From contig JAGBAU010000099.1 of the NCBI GenBank assembly GCA_017938785.1, forward strand, positions 1 to 7,993: 7,993 bases of DNA, written 5' to 3'. Made by a program: the position numbers and the translations under genes. Below, in pieces: positions 1-6,434 of the stretch. Positions within the stretch are counted from its first letter, which is position 1, and the number at the start of each line of letters is the position of its first letter. The notes beneath the pieces are model-generated. The model saw nothing but the letters and a program-made list of their open reading frames with translations. It ran no database searches and was not told where the DNA came from. This DNA is from Clostridia bacterium (GTDB lineage Bacteria > Bacillota_A > Clostridia > Christensenellales > Aristaeellaceae).

Positions 1-1307
1 GCCATGAGGCCATTGAAGGTGTCGCAGATATTCCACAGCAGGCCCAGGTCGATGGTGGCACCGACGATAGCAACGAGGGAATAAACGAACATGAAGGGCT
101 TATTGATGCGGCTTCCGAAGATGAATTCGACGCAGCGCATGCCGTACAGGCCCCAGCCGAGGATGGTGGACAGCGCGAAGCTGGCCATTGCAACCGCGGT
201 GATGATGGAAATCCAGCCGCCGTAGGTGGCGGTAAAGCCGCTGATGGTGAGTGCAGCACCGGCAGCTTCGCCGTAGGGCACGTGAACGCCGCTGCACAGA
301 ATGGTCAGAGCAGTCAGGGTGCAGATGACGATGGTATCGCAGAAAACCTCAAAGATGCCGAACAGTCCCTGCTTGACGGGGTTGTCGGTATCTGCGCTGG
401 CGTGTGCGATGGAGGCGGTACCCAATCCGGCTTCATTGGAGAAAATGCCGCGGGAAACACCCTTCTTCATGGAGGTGAACATGGCGCCGACAACGCCGCC
501 GGTAACGGCCATGGGATTGAACGCGCCCTCGAAGATATCAGCAAAAACGCCGGGAACGTTCTTGAAGTTGATGATGATGACGCCGATGCCAAGAACAACA
601 TATAGAAGCGCCATAAAGGGAACGAGTTTTTCAGCCACGCTGCCAATGCGCTTGATGCCGCCGATGAGTACCAGACCGGTCAGAATTGCGATCACAACAC
701 CGATACCCAGGTTTACGGCGGGGATTCCGTTTTCCGGAACAATGCCGAAGTTGGAGAGAGCGGAGTTGATGGAAGTGATGATGGCGTTTACCTGGGTTGC
801 GTTGCCGGTTCCAAATACGGTGACAGCGCCGAGGGCGGCAAAGGTATAAGCGAGCCACATCCACTTCTTGCCCAGGCCGTTCTTGATGAAATACATGGGA
901 CCGCCAACCCAGTCGCCGTTCTTGTTGCGCTCACGGAAGTGCACGGCCAGGGTTACTTCAACGAATTTGGTGCACATGCCAAGCAAAGCGGAAATCCACA
1001 TCCAGAATACGGCGCCGGGGCCGCCGATGGCGATCGCGCCCGCTACGCCGGCGATATTGCCCGTACCAACCGTTGCGGAAAGAGCGGTACAAACAGCCTG
1101 GAAGGGCGTGATGGAACCGTGCTTGGATTCACCTTTCTTGAAGATCTTGCCGACCGTTTCCTTCATGGAAATGCCGAACTTGCGAATCTGCACAAAGCGC
1201 AGGCGCAGCGTGAGGTAGAGGCCGACGCCGATGATCAGTATCATGGCGGGTACGCCCCAAACGAAGTTGTTGACAGCTGAGTTGATCCGGGTAATGAATT
1301 CGATCAT
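1..1307 (-). CDS. Sodium:alanine/glycine symporter (AGCS family), 3' end cut by window edge
   Basis: This membrane protein probably imports alanine and/or glycine with sodium. Reading the minus strand from the ATG at 1307 gives an open frame of 435 codons that runs off the window without a stop; the family is usually about 450-480 residues, so little is missing. Family hallmarks are visible: a GTGNIAGVAG stretch at residues 81-90 leading into a glycine-rich segment ending FWMW near 104, a GGPMYF motif at 135-140, and a conserved NEAGLGTASIAHA block starting at residue 291. Many hydrophobic segments are spread along its length, as expected for an inner-membrane carrier of about ten or more helices. 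The start is secure: GGAGGGG at 1321-1315 sits 7 nt before the ATG. Upstream lies a T-box leader, so expression should follow the charging of one tRNA, most likely tRNA-Ala. Family assignment is strong; the exact substrate is inferred from family and leader. Confidence 0.93.
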   Translation of the reverse strand, partial: MIEFITRINSAVNNFVWGVPAMILIIGVGLYLTLRLRFVQIRKFGISMKETVGKIFKKGESKHGSITPFQAVCTALSATVGTGNIAGVAGAIAIGGPGAVFWMWISALLGMCTKFVEVTLAVHFRERNKNGDWVGGPMYFIKNGLGKKWMWLAYTFAALGAVTVFGTGNATQVNAIITSINSALSNFGIVPENGIPAVNLGIGVVIAILTGLVLIGGIKRIGSVAEKLVPFMALLYVVLGIGVIIINFKNVPGVFADIFEGAFNPMAVTGGVVGAMFTSMKKGVSRGIFSNEAGLGTASIAHASADTDNPVKQGLFGIFEVFCDTIVICTLTALTILCSGVHVPYGEAAGAALTISGFTATYGGWISIITAVAMASFALSTILGWGLYGMRCVEFIFGSRINKPFMFVYSLVAIVGATIDLGLLWNICDTFNGLM

Positions 1308-1347
1308 AATAAAACCCCTCCATTTTTGATTTGCATCACTGGAAGGG

Positions 1348-1387
1348 TAAAAAATAACCCCGTCCTTATGATGCTACATAAGGACGG
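1348..1387 (-). terminator. Conditional terminator of the T-box leader
   Basis: CCGTCCTTATG and CATAAGGACGG pair as a perfect 11-bp stem around a 6-nt loop (1387-1360). GG, then TTA and a run of six T follow. It shares bases 1378-1387 with the antiterminator, as required for a switch, and would stop transcription before the AGCS gene when the cognate tRNA is charged. Confidence 0.93.
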
Positions 1388-1413
1388 AGACGAACTCCGT
1401 GGTACCACCTTAT
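1378..1413 (-). promoter_or_regulatory. T-box antiterminator helix
   Basis: On the minus strand ATAAGG, then a 7-nt bulge TGGTACC, then ACGGAG, a short TTCGT loop, CTCCGT and CCTTAT form the classic antiterminator. Both helices (ATAAGG/CCTTAT and ACGGAG/CTCCGT) are perfect. The bulge is where the NCCA end of an uncharged tRNA binds in this riboswitch class. The distal arm overlaps the terminator stem below, so the two structures exclude each other. Confidence 0.92.
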
Positions 1414-1618
1414 TTTGCCTGCGCCTCGCGGACACAAGCCTCTTTGAGTCGTATGACTCCAACGCTGTAATGGGCGAACCCAGTGCCATTTACTCGGCGT
1501 TAAGCCTTTCCATACACTGCTCCGGGATGGCTGCATCGCTTCACTTGCCGCATCACACCAACCTGCGGCTCTCTGAAAAGTGTAGGAAAATGCTCGTTCC
1601 CTTCAACACATTGTAAAA

Positions 1619-1647
1619 ATGATAACACAAACGCCGAAAATTGTCAA
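1619..1647 (-). promoter_or_regulatory. Sigma-A-type promoter of the T-box/AGCS unit
   Basis: On the minus strand a perfect -35 TTGACA (1647-1642), a 17-nt spacer and a -10 TATCAT (1624-1619) are present. The expected start near 1612 gives a leader that includes all of T-box stem I. It is divergent from the tRNA-Val promoter, with 34 bp between the two -35 boxes. Confidence 0.88.
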
Positions 1648-1681
1648 TGCAATTTGCACACAAAAAAGTTTCAGAAAACTA

Positions 1682-1710
1682 TTGACAAATCGGGAATATG
1701 GTTGTATAAT
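1682..1710 (+). promoter_or_regulatory. Consensus promoter of tRNA-Val
   Basis: TTGACA at 1682-1687, a 17-nt spacer and TATAAT at 1705-1710 match the sigma-A consensus at all 12 positions. The tRNA begins 15 nt after the -10 box, so only a short 5' leader would have to be removed. Such strong promoters are typical for stable RNA genes. Confidence 0.93.
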
Positions 1711-1724
1711 AATATCTGTTGCGC

Positions 1725-1801
1725 GGGGTTGTAGCTCAGCTGGTTAGAGCGTCACGTTGACATCGTGAAGGTCATAGGTTCGAGCCCTACCAACCCCACC
1801 A
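1725..1801 (+). tRNA. tRNA-Val, anticodon GAC
   Basis: A complete cloverleaf of 77 nt with encoded CCA. The acceptor stem GGGGTTG/CAACCCC is perfect, the D arm is GCTC/GAGC, and the anticodon stem TCACG/CGTGA closes the 7-nt loop TTGACAT with anticodon GAC, which reads GUC and GUU valine codons. The T loop is TTCGAGC. The outermost T-stem pair is an A-C mismatch (49-65) where a pair is usual; otherwise the arms are intact. The discriminator is A at 1798. It is a single tRNA gene with its own promoter and terminator, not part of a cluster in this window. Confidence 0.97.
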
Positions 1802-1829
1802 AGGACTGCTGAATAAGCAGTCCTTTTTT
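1802..1829 (+). terminator. Rho-independent terminator after tRNA-Val
   Basis: AGGACTGCT and AGCAGTCCT pair over 9 bp around a GAATA loop, followed by six T at 1824-1829. It begins directly after the CCA end, so the primary transcript would carry only this short 3' trailer. Confidence 0.93.
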
Positions 1830-1836
1830 CATACTT

Positions 1837-1869
1837 CAAAGCCCGCCGCCTTTCAGGCAGCGGGCTTTG
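1837..1869. terminator. GC-rich inverted repeat between convergent genes, probable terminator of the EamA transporter
   Basis: Arms of 15 bp (1837-1851 and 1855-1869) with a 3-nt loop and one mismatch form a very stable hairpin just 2 bp beyond the stop codon of the leftward transporter gene. Neither strand has a long T run after it: the plus strand continues with TTTT, and the minus strand has only a GCTTTG ending inside the stem. It probably ends the transporter mRNA and may act as a back-up stop for the tRNA unit. Confidence 0.7.
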
Positions 1870-1871
1870 TT

Positions 1872-2765
1872 TTAAGCGTTGCGTTTTTTCTGTTTTTCGG
1901 GAAGCTGGGCGATGACGGAGGCGCTGAGCATCAGCACACAGCCGACCAGTTCGCGAGGTGTGAACCCCTCGCCGAGGAGAATCCATCCGCCAAGGGCCGC
2001 AAATACGGACTCAAGGCAGAGTACGAGGGAAGCCAGCGTGGGCTCGGTGTATTTCTGGCCGATCATCTGCAAAGTATAGCCGATTGCGCCGGAGAAAACG
2101 GCTGCATAGATGATGCCGACCCAGCAATCCAGGATGTTACGCAGCACCGGGGTCTCGGTGAGCAGCATGATGGGCAGCGCCAGCAGGGCGCCAACGCCGA
2201 ACTGGATGGCGCTCAGCAGTATGGAATTCATGTCGCCTGCATATTTGTCAATGACAATGATATGGAAGGAGAAGACGAATGCGCAGCCGAGGGTGATCAC
2301 ATCGCCGATGTTGATGGTCAGATCATCCTTCAGGCACAGCATGCACAGTCCGACAAGGGCGATTACAACACCCAGCCATACGGATTTACCGATACGCTTA
2401 CCCATAAAGATGCCGATGATGGGAATCATTACGATGTAAAGGGCGGTAACAAAGCCGGACTTGGCTGCGGTGGTATAGGCAATGCCCGCCTGCTGAAGTG
2501 CACAGGCTGCAAAGAGAATTGCGCCAATGACCGAACCAAGAATCAGATAGGATTTCTTGCTGTGTACGGGTGCATCGTTCTTTTTGTCCTTCTTGCGGAA
2601 GAGGGGATAGGCGGCGAAGAGCACGATACTGGTGATGGTAAAGCGAATGCATACAAAGGTAAAGGGGCCCATGTAATCTGTTGCGGCGCTCTGGGCAGAA
2701 AAAGCCATGCCCCAAATCAGACTGCACAGAATCAGAATCAGACTGCCTTTGATGTTAGATCTCAT
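1872..2765 (-). CDS. EamA/DMT-family transporter, substrate unknown
   Basis: A 297-residue membrane protein of the drug/metabolite transporter superfamily. The N-terminus carries the typical first-helix pattern SLIWGMAFSAQ (residues 15-25), and the chain is a series of about ten hydrophobic segments in two similar halves, as in two-EamA-domain exporters; the length is normal. The C-terminus is basic (QKKRNA), as often seen on the cytoplasmic side. The start ATG at 2765 is preceded by AGAGG about 8 nt upstream, a moderate ribosome binding site. The gene is divergent from clpB and converges on the tRNA-Val gene, so it stands alone. Members export amino acids, metabolites or drugs, but nothing here fixes the substrate. 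Family assignment is firm; function is open. Confidence 0.92.
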   Translation of the reverse strand: MRSNIKGSLILILCSLIWGMAFSAQSAATDYMGPFTFVCIRFTITSIVLFAAYPLFRKKDKKNDAPVHSKKSYLILGSVIGAILFAACALQQAGIAYTTAAKSGFVTALYIVMIPIIGIFMGKRIGKSVWLGVVIALVGLCMLCLKDDLTINIGDVITLGCAFVFSFHIIVIDKYAGDMNSILLSAIQFGVGALLALPIMLLTETPVLRNILDCWVGIIYAAVFSGAIGYTLQMIGQKYTEPTLASLVLCLESVFAALGGWILLGEGFTPRELVGCVLMLSASVIAQLPEKQKKRNA

Positions 2766-2804
2766 ATTTTTGCCTCTGTTTCTAAAAATAATTTCAGCCT
2801 GTCC

Positions 2805-2813
2805 AGTATAACA
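2805..2813 (-). promoter_or_regulatory. Extended -10 promoter candidate for the EamA transporter
   Basis: On the minus strand TGTTATACT forms an extended -10 (TG, one base, TATACT). No good -35 is seen 16-18 nt upstream, as is common for extended -10 promoters. Transcription would start near 2798, about 33 nt before the ATG. Confidence 0.5.
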
Positions 2814-2884
2814 GCTTTTCCACCAAAGCGGATTGTGCCTGGATTAAATATTCAAGGAAATTTCGAAGAAATCAGAAATGGGTA

Positions 2885-2912
2885 TTGACAAAAGTCAAAA
2901 ATAGTCTATAAT
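2885..2912 (+). promoter_or_regulatory. clpB: Sigma-A promoter of clpB
   Basis: TTGACA (2885-2890) and TATAAT (2907-2912) are both perfect hexamers with a 16-nt spacer. The start is expected near 2919, giving a leader of about 50 nt. A consensus housekeeping promoter covered by repressor sites is the usual design for CtsR-controlled chaperone genes. Confidence 0.9.
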
Positions 2913-2929
2913 AGTCAAAGAAAGTCAAA
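2893..2929 (+). promoter_or_regulatory. CtsR operator array (four heptads, 10-bp phase)
   Basis: AGTCAAA heptads begin at 2893, 2913 and 2923, and a degenerate copy AGTCTAT begins at 2903, so all four are spaced exactly 10 bp apart. The pair at 2913-2929 reads AGTCAAA-GAA-AGTCAAA and fits the known CtsR box (RGTCAAANANRGTCAAA) without mismatch. The upstream pair 2893-2909 matches in its first half only. The sites cover the promoter spacer, the -10 box and the expected start, so bound repressor should block RNA polymerase. CtsR is the heat-labile repressor of clp genes in Gram-positive bacteria; its gene is not in this window. Confidence 0.9.
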
Positions 2930-2968
2930 TGATTGATTTTCAAGAAATCCCGGAAAGGGGGATCATAT

Positions 2969-5590
2969 ATGAACGCAGAAAAGTATACGCAGAAATCTCT
3001 TGAAGCCCTGCGGGATGCGCAGGAAAATGTGATTCGCAATCAAAATATGCAGATCGACCAGCAGCACCTGCTGTTGGCTCTGATTCGCCAGGAAAACGGC
3101 CTGATCAGCCAGCTGCTGAAGAAGATGAAGGTGGATGCAAACCGCATGATCCAGGCCTGTGAACGGGAAATCGGCCGCATACCCAAGGTCACCGGCCCGG
3201 GCAGGGAAGCGGACAAGGTATATATCTCCCAGTCCATGGACGCCTGCCTGATCGAAGCAGAGCAGCAGGCGCAGAACATGAAGGATGAATTCGTATCCGT
3301 CGAACACATCTTTATGGGACTGATCGAAAAAGCAAACGGCCCCGTAAAGTCCATTTTCAACGAATTCGGTGTGACCCGTGACCTGTTTCTGAGCGTCTTG
3401 CAGAAGGTACGCGGCAATACGCGCGTCACCAGCGAGAACCCGGAGGAAACCTATGATGCATTGAAAAAGTATGGTCAGGATCTGACCGAGCTTGCCCGTG
3501 CGCAAAAGCTGGATCCCGTCATCGGCCGCGATTCTGAAATCCGAAATGTCATCCGGATTCTTTCCAGAAAATCCAAGAACAATCCTTGCCTCATCGGTGA
3601 GCCGGGCGTTGGTAAAACCGCCATTGCAGAAGGGCTCGCGCAGCGCATTGTACGCGGCGATGTGCCCACCACGCTGAAGGACCGCCAGCTTATTTCCCTG
3701 GATATGGGCGCGCTGATTGCCGGCGCGAAGTTCAGGGGAGAATTCGAGGAGCGGCTGAAATCTGTACTGGAAGAGGTCAAGAAGAGCGACGGACGTGTCA
3801 TTCTCTTCATTGATGAGCTGCATACGATTGTCGGCGCAGGCAAAACCGAAGGCAGTATGGACGCGGGCAATCTGCTCAAGCCCATGCTCGCCCGCGGCGA
3901 GCTGCACTGCGTGGGCGCCACTACCATCAACGAATACAGAAAATATATCGAAAAGGACGCCGCTCTGGAACGCCGCTTTCAGCCTGTGCTGGTGGATGAA
4001 CCCAGCGTGGAGGATACCATCTCCATCCTGCGCGGCCTGAAGGAACGGTATGAGGTATTCCATGGTGTGAAGATTGCCGACCAGGCGATTGTAAGCGCTG
4101 CAAAGCTTTCCAACCGTTACATTACGGACCGTTTCCTGCCGGATAAGGCCATCGATCTGATCGATGAAGCCTGCGCTATGATCCGCACGGAGATTGATTC
4201 TCTGCCCCAGGAAATGGATGAGATTTCCCGGGAAATCATGCAGCGGGAAATCGAAGAAGCCGCGCTGGCAAAGGAGAACGATGAATTCTCCCGCCGCCAG
4301 CTGGAACATGTGCAGGCCGAGCTCAAGGAGCTGCGCGAGAAATTCAGCGGCATGCGCACGCAGTGGGAAAGCGAGAAATCCGGCATCGAAAAGGTGCAGA
4401 AGCTGCGCGAGGAGATTGAACAGGTCAATGCACAGATTGAAAAGGCACAGCGCGAATACGATCTGAACAAGGCTGCAGAGCTACAGTACGGCAGGCTGCC
4501 CGAGCTGAAAAAGCAGCTGGACGAGGAAGAAAAGCGTGCAGAGGAAAACAAGAGCCATGCAGCACTTCTGCGCGACCGGGTAACCGAAGAGGAAATCGCG
4601 CGCATCGTGTCCCGCTGGACGGGTATACCCGTAGCCAAGCTTGTCGAGGGTGAGCGAGAAAAGCTGCTGCGGCTCGAAAGCATCCTGCACGAACGCGTGA
4701 TCGGCCAGAATGAGGCTGTCACCAAGGTATCCGAAGCCATCCTGCGCTCCCGTGCGGGCATTCAGGATCCCAACCGTCCCATCGGTTCCTTCCTGTTCCT
4801 CGGTCCCACGGGCGTGGGCAAGACGGAGCTTGCAAAGGCGCTTGCGCAGTCGCTGTTTGATGATGAGAAGAATATCGTGCGCATCGATATGACCGAGTAC
4901 ATGGAGAAGCACAGCGTATCCAGACTGGTCGGAGCGCCTCCCGGATATGTGGGTTATGAGGAAGGCGGCCAGTTGACCGAGGCAGTGCGCACGCATCCCT
5001 ACAGCGTGGTGCTGTTTGATGAAGTGGAAAAGGCCCATCCTGATGTCTTCAACATCCTTCTACAGGTGTTGGATGACGGCCGCATCACCGATTCCCAGGG
5101 CCGCACCGTCGATTTCAAGAATACCATCATTATTCTCACGTCCAACCTGGGTTCCAGTTATATTCAGGAGGGCATCGATGCTGATGGCAATCTGAGCAGC
5201 GAAGCGCGAAACCAGGTGGATGCCCTGCTCAAGACTCGCTTCCGCCCGGAATTCCTGAACCGCCTGGATGAAATTGTGCTCTATACGCCGCTGAGCAAGA
5301 GTCAGATCACCCAGATCATGCACCTGATGATCAAGAACCTTGAAAACAGGCTTGCTGAGCGCAGAATTCAGGTACAGCTCACGCCGGCATGCGAGGATTT
5401 CATCATTGAGAACGGCTATGACAGCGCCTATGGTGCGCGACCGCTGAAGCGTTTTATCCAGCGCAGCATTGAAACCGCCATTGCAAAGCTGCTGATTCGT
5501 GAATTCGTGCCCGAAGGCAGTACCCTCGTTGTGGATGCGAAGGATGAAGAAGTGATCGTAAACGTAAAACGGAATATGCTTGAAGCATAA
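2969..5590 (+). CDS. clpB: ATP-dependent chaperone ClpB (protein disaggregase)
   Basis: ClpB is a cytoplasmic hexameric AAA+ machine that pulls proteins out of aggregates together with DnaK, DnaJ and GrpE. The 873-residue product is the normal family length. An N-terminal Clp repeat domain covers about 1-145. The first ATPase domain has Walker A GEPGVGKT at 210-217 and Walker B VILFIDE ending at 283. A charged coiled-coil middle domain, roughly 400-540 and rich in E, K, Q and R, marks ClpB rather than ClpC or ClpA. The second ATPase domain has Walker A GPTGVGKT at 612-619 and Walker B VVLFDE ending at 685, and the C-terminal domain includes ARPLKRFIQ. All catalytic motifs are intact. The ATG at 2969 follows AAAGGGG with 7 nt spacing. 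An in-frame TTG at 2933 is less likely because it lies only about 14 nt after the expected transcription start and lacks a site. The gene is single, with its own promoter, CtsR operator and terminator. Confidence 0.98.
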   Translation: MNAEKYTQKSLEALRDAQENVIRNQNMQIDQQHLLLALIRQENGLISQLLKKMKVDANRMIQACEREIGRIPKVTGPGREADKVYISQSMDACLIEAEQQAQNMKDEFVSVEHIFMGLIEKANGPVKSIFNEFGVTRDLFLSVLQKVRGNTRVTSENPEETYDALKKYGQDLTELARAQKLDPVIGRDSEIRNVIRILSRKSKNNPCLIGEPGVGKTAIAEGLAQRIVRGDVPTTLKDRQLISLDMGALIAGAKFRGEFEERLKSVLEEVKKSDGRVILFIDELHTIVGAGKTEGSMDAGNLLKPMLARGELHCVGATTINEYRKYIEKDAALERRFQPVLVDEPSVEDTISILRGLKERYEVFHGVKIADQAIVSAAKLSNRYITDRFLPDKAIDLIDEACAMIRTEIDSLPQEMDEISREIMQREIEEAALAKENDEFSRRQLEHVQAELKELREKFSGMRTQWESEKSGIEKVQKLREEIEQVNAQIEKAQREYDLNKAAELQYGRLPELKKQLDEEEKRAEENKSHAALLRDRVTEEEIARIVSRWTGIPVAKLVEGEREKLLRLESILHERVIGQNEAVTKVSEAILRSRAGIQDPNRPIGSFLFLGPTGVGKTELAKALAQSLFDDEKNIVRIDMTEYMEKHSVSRLVGAPPGYVGYEEGGQLTEAVRTHPYSVVLFDEVEKAHPDVFNILLQVLDDGRITDSQGRTVDFKNTIIILTSNLGSSYIQEGIDADGNLSSEARNQVDALLKTRFRPEFLNRLDEIVLYTPLSKSQITQIMHLMIKNLENRLAERRIQVQLTPACEDFIIENGYDSAYGARPLKRFIQRSIETAIAKLLIREFVPEGSTLVVDAKDEEVIVNVKRNMLEA

Positions 5591-5598
5591 AGGGAAAA

Positions 5599-5634
5599 GG
5601 GGAGTGGCAGTCGCCATTCCCCGATTCTTTTTTT
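5599..5634 (+). terminator. Rho-independent terminator of clpB
   Basis: GGGGAGTGGC and GCCATTCCCC pair over 10 bp with one G-U, around an AGTC loop. GATTC and seven T follow. It lies 8 nt beyond the clpB stop and separates clpB from upp. Confidence 0.93.
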
Positions 5635-5653
5635 AGATTTACAAGAATAATGG

Positions 5654-5682
5654 TTGTAATTTCCGCCGCAAACGGTTATAAT
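5654..5682 (+). promoter_or_regulatory. upp: Promoter of upp
   Basis: A -35-like TTGTAA (4 of 6 consensus bases), a 17-nt spacer and a perfect -10 TATAAT at 5677-5682. Transcription should start near 5689, giving a leader of about 50 nt. The leader contains a small hairpin, GTTAAA-CCGCC-TTTAAC at 5698-5714, of unknown relevance. Confidence 0.8.
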
Positions 5683-5739
5683 TTTGATGGTACCAAAGTT
5701 AAACCGCCTTTAACGGGCCTGATTGATGGAGGTTATAGA

Positions 5740-6369
5740 ATGAGCACTGTACATGTAGTGGATCATCCCCTTGTTCAGCATAAGCTTACCCTGATGCGCC
5801 AGACCGAATGCAGCACCAAGGATTTCCGCCAGCTTCTGGATGAAATCGCAATGCTGATGACCTATGAAGTGACCCGCGATCTTCCCCTGCAGGAGATTGA
5901 GATTGAAACGCCCATCACCAAATGCAAGAGCAAGATCATTGCCGGCCGCAAGCTGGGCATCGTGCCGATCCTGCGCGCAGGCCTGGGCATGGTGGACGGC
6001 GTTCTGAACATCATTCCTTCCGCCAAGGTCGGCCATATCGGCCTGTACCGCGATCCCGAAACCCATATGCCGGTGGAATATTACTGCAAGCTGCCCACGG
6101 ACATCGATGAGCGTCAGTTGATCGTGGTTGACCCCATGCTGGCAACTGGCGGTTCCGCCATTGCAGCCATCGATTTCATCAAGCAGCGCGGCTGCAAGGA
6201 CATCACCATGATGGCCCTGGTTGGCTGCCCGGAAGGCGTTTCCGCCCTGCAGGCTGCACATCCTGACGTAGATATCTACATCGCCGCTATCGACGAGAAG
6301 CTGAACGAAAACAAGTACATCGTTCCCGGCCTGGGCGATGCAGGCGACCGTCTCTTCGGCACCAAATAA
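5740..6369 (+). CDS. upp: Uracil phosphoribosyltransferase
   Basis: This soluble enzyme makes UMP from uracil and PRPP, the main step of uracil salvage. The 209-residue product is the standard length. Visible family motifs are LRAGLGM at 78-84, the PRPP-binding loop DPMLATGGS at 131-139, and the C-terminal uracil-binding block [13 protein letters not shown] at 197-209, which ends the protein as in E. coli. The start is the ATG at 5740, with GGAGG 7 nt upstream. The same frame is open back to an ATG at 5650, but that stretch holds the promoter and has no ribosome binding site, so the longer version is wrong. The gene has its own promoter and terminator; rsmA follows closely. No PyrR-type attenuator is apparent in the leader. 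Confidence 0.98.
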   Translation: MSTVHVVDHPLVQHKLTLMRQTECSTKDFRQLLDEIAMLMTYEVTRDLPLQEIEIETPITKCKSKIIAGRKLGIVPILRAGLGMVDGVLNIIPSAKVGHIGLYRDPETHMPVEYYCKLPTDIDERQLIVVDPMLATGGSAIAAIDFIKQRGCKDITMMALVGCPEGVSALQAAHPDVDIYIAAIDEKLNENKYIVPGLGDAGDRLFGTK

Positions 6370-6385
6370 TCCTCAAATTCATTTG

Positions 6386-6421
6386 CGGGAGAATCAGTTC
6401 TGTGCTGGTTCTCCCGTTTTT
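6386..6421 (+). terminator. Rho-independent terminator between upp and rsmA
   Basis: CGGGAGAATCAG and CTGGTTCTCCCG form a 12-bp stem with one G-U pair and a 7-nt loop, followed by five T at 6417-6421. It starts 16 nt after the upp stop. The rsmA ribosome binding site begins immediately after the T run. Confidence 0.9.
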
Positions 6422-6434
6422 AAAGGAGCAAAAC

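Larger units (their letters stand above)
1348..1612 (-). promoter_or_regulatory. T-box riboswitch leader, probably tRNA-Ala responsive
   Basis: A transcribed leader of about 265 nt lies between a minus-strand promoter and the AGCS gene. It shows the T-box parts in order. Stem I has an AGAGAG bulge (1574-1569) and a distal hairpin, GCCGCA pairing with TGCGGC (1569-1547), whose loop begins GGTTGGTG. Intermediate hairpins follow, including GGG-TTCG-CCC near 1481-1472 and GAGTC-ATAC-GACTC at 1459-1446. The leader ends with an antiterminator and a competing terminator. The bulge that contacts the tRNA end reads TGGTACC, and its fourth base U would pair with discriminator A73. Stem I can be folded with GGGA/TCCC, GCAT/ATGC and CACTT/AAGTG helices; the unpaired 3' strand (1541-1528) then offers Ala codons GCG or GCC as specifier. 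Class assignment is firm; amino acid identity is inference. Confidence 0.92.

Noticed and set aside
301..1280. Plus-strand open frames at 282-605, 301-849, 868-1218 and 939-1280
   Set aside because: All are antisense to the continuous AGCS transporter frame, and their low-complexity translations show no family features.
1326..1616. Plus-strand 96-codon open frame across the T-box region
   Set aside because: It reads the antisense of a structured RNA leader, including its terminator and T-box motif; there is no ribosome binding site or protein-like pattern.
2766..2890. Possible CIRCE (HrcA) operator upstream of clpB
   Set aside because: No TTAGCACTC-N9-GAGTGCTAA-like repeat is present. The short ATTTC-GAA-GAAAT inverted repeat at 2860-2872 does not match CIRCE.
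2963..4309. 448-codon open frame on the minus strand opposite clpB
   Set aside because: It is a shadow of clpB codon bias in a GC-rich gene; it lies wholly antisense to a conserved ATPase region, has no recognisable domain and no convincing ribosome binding site.
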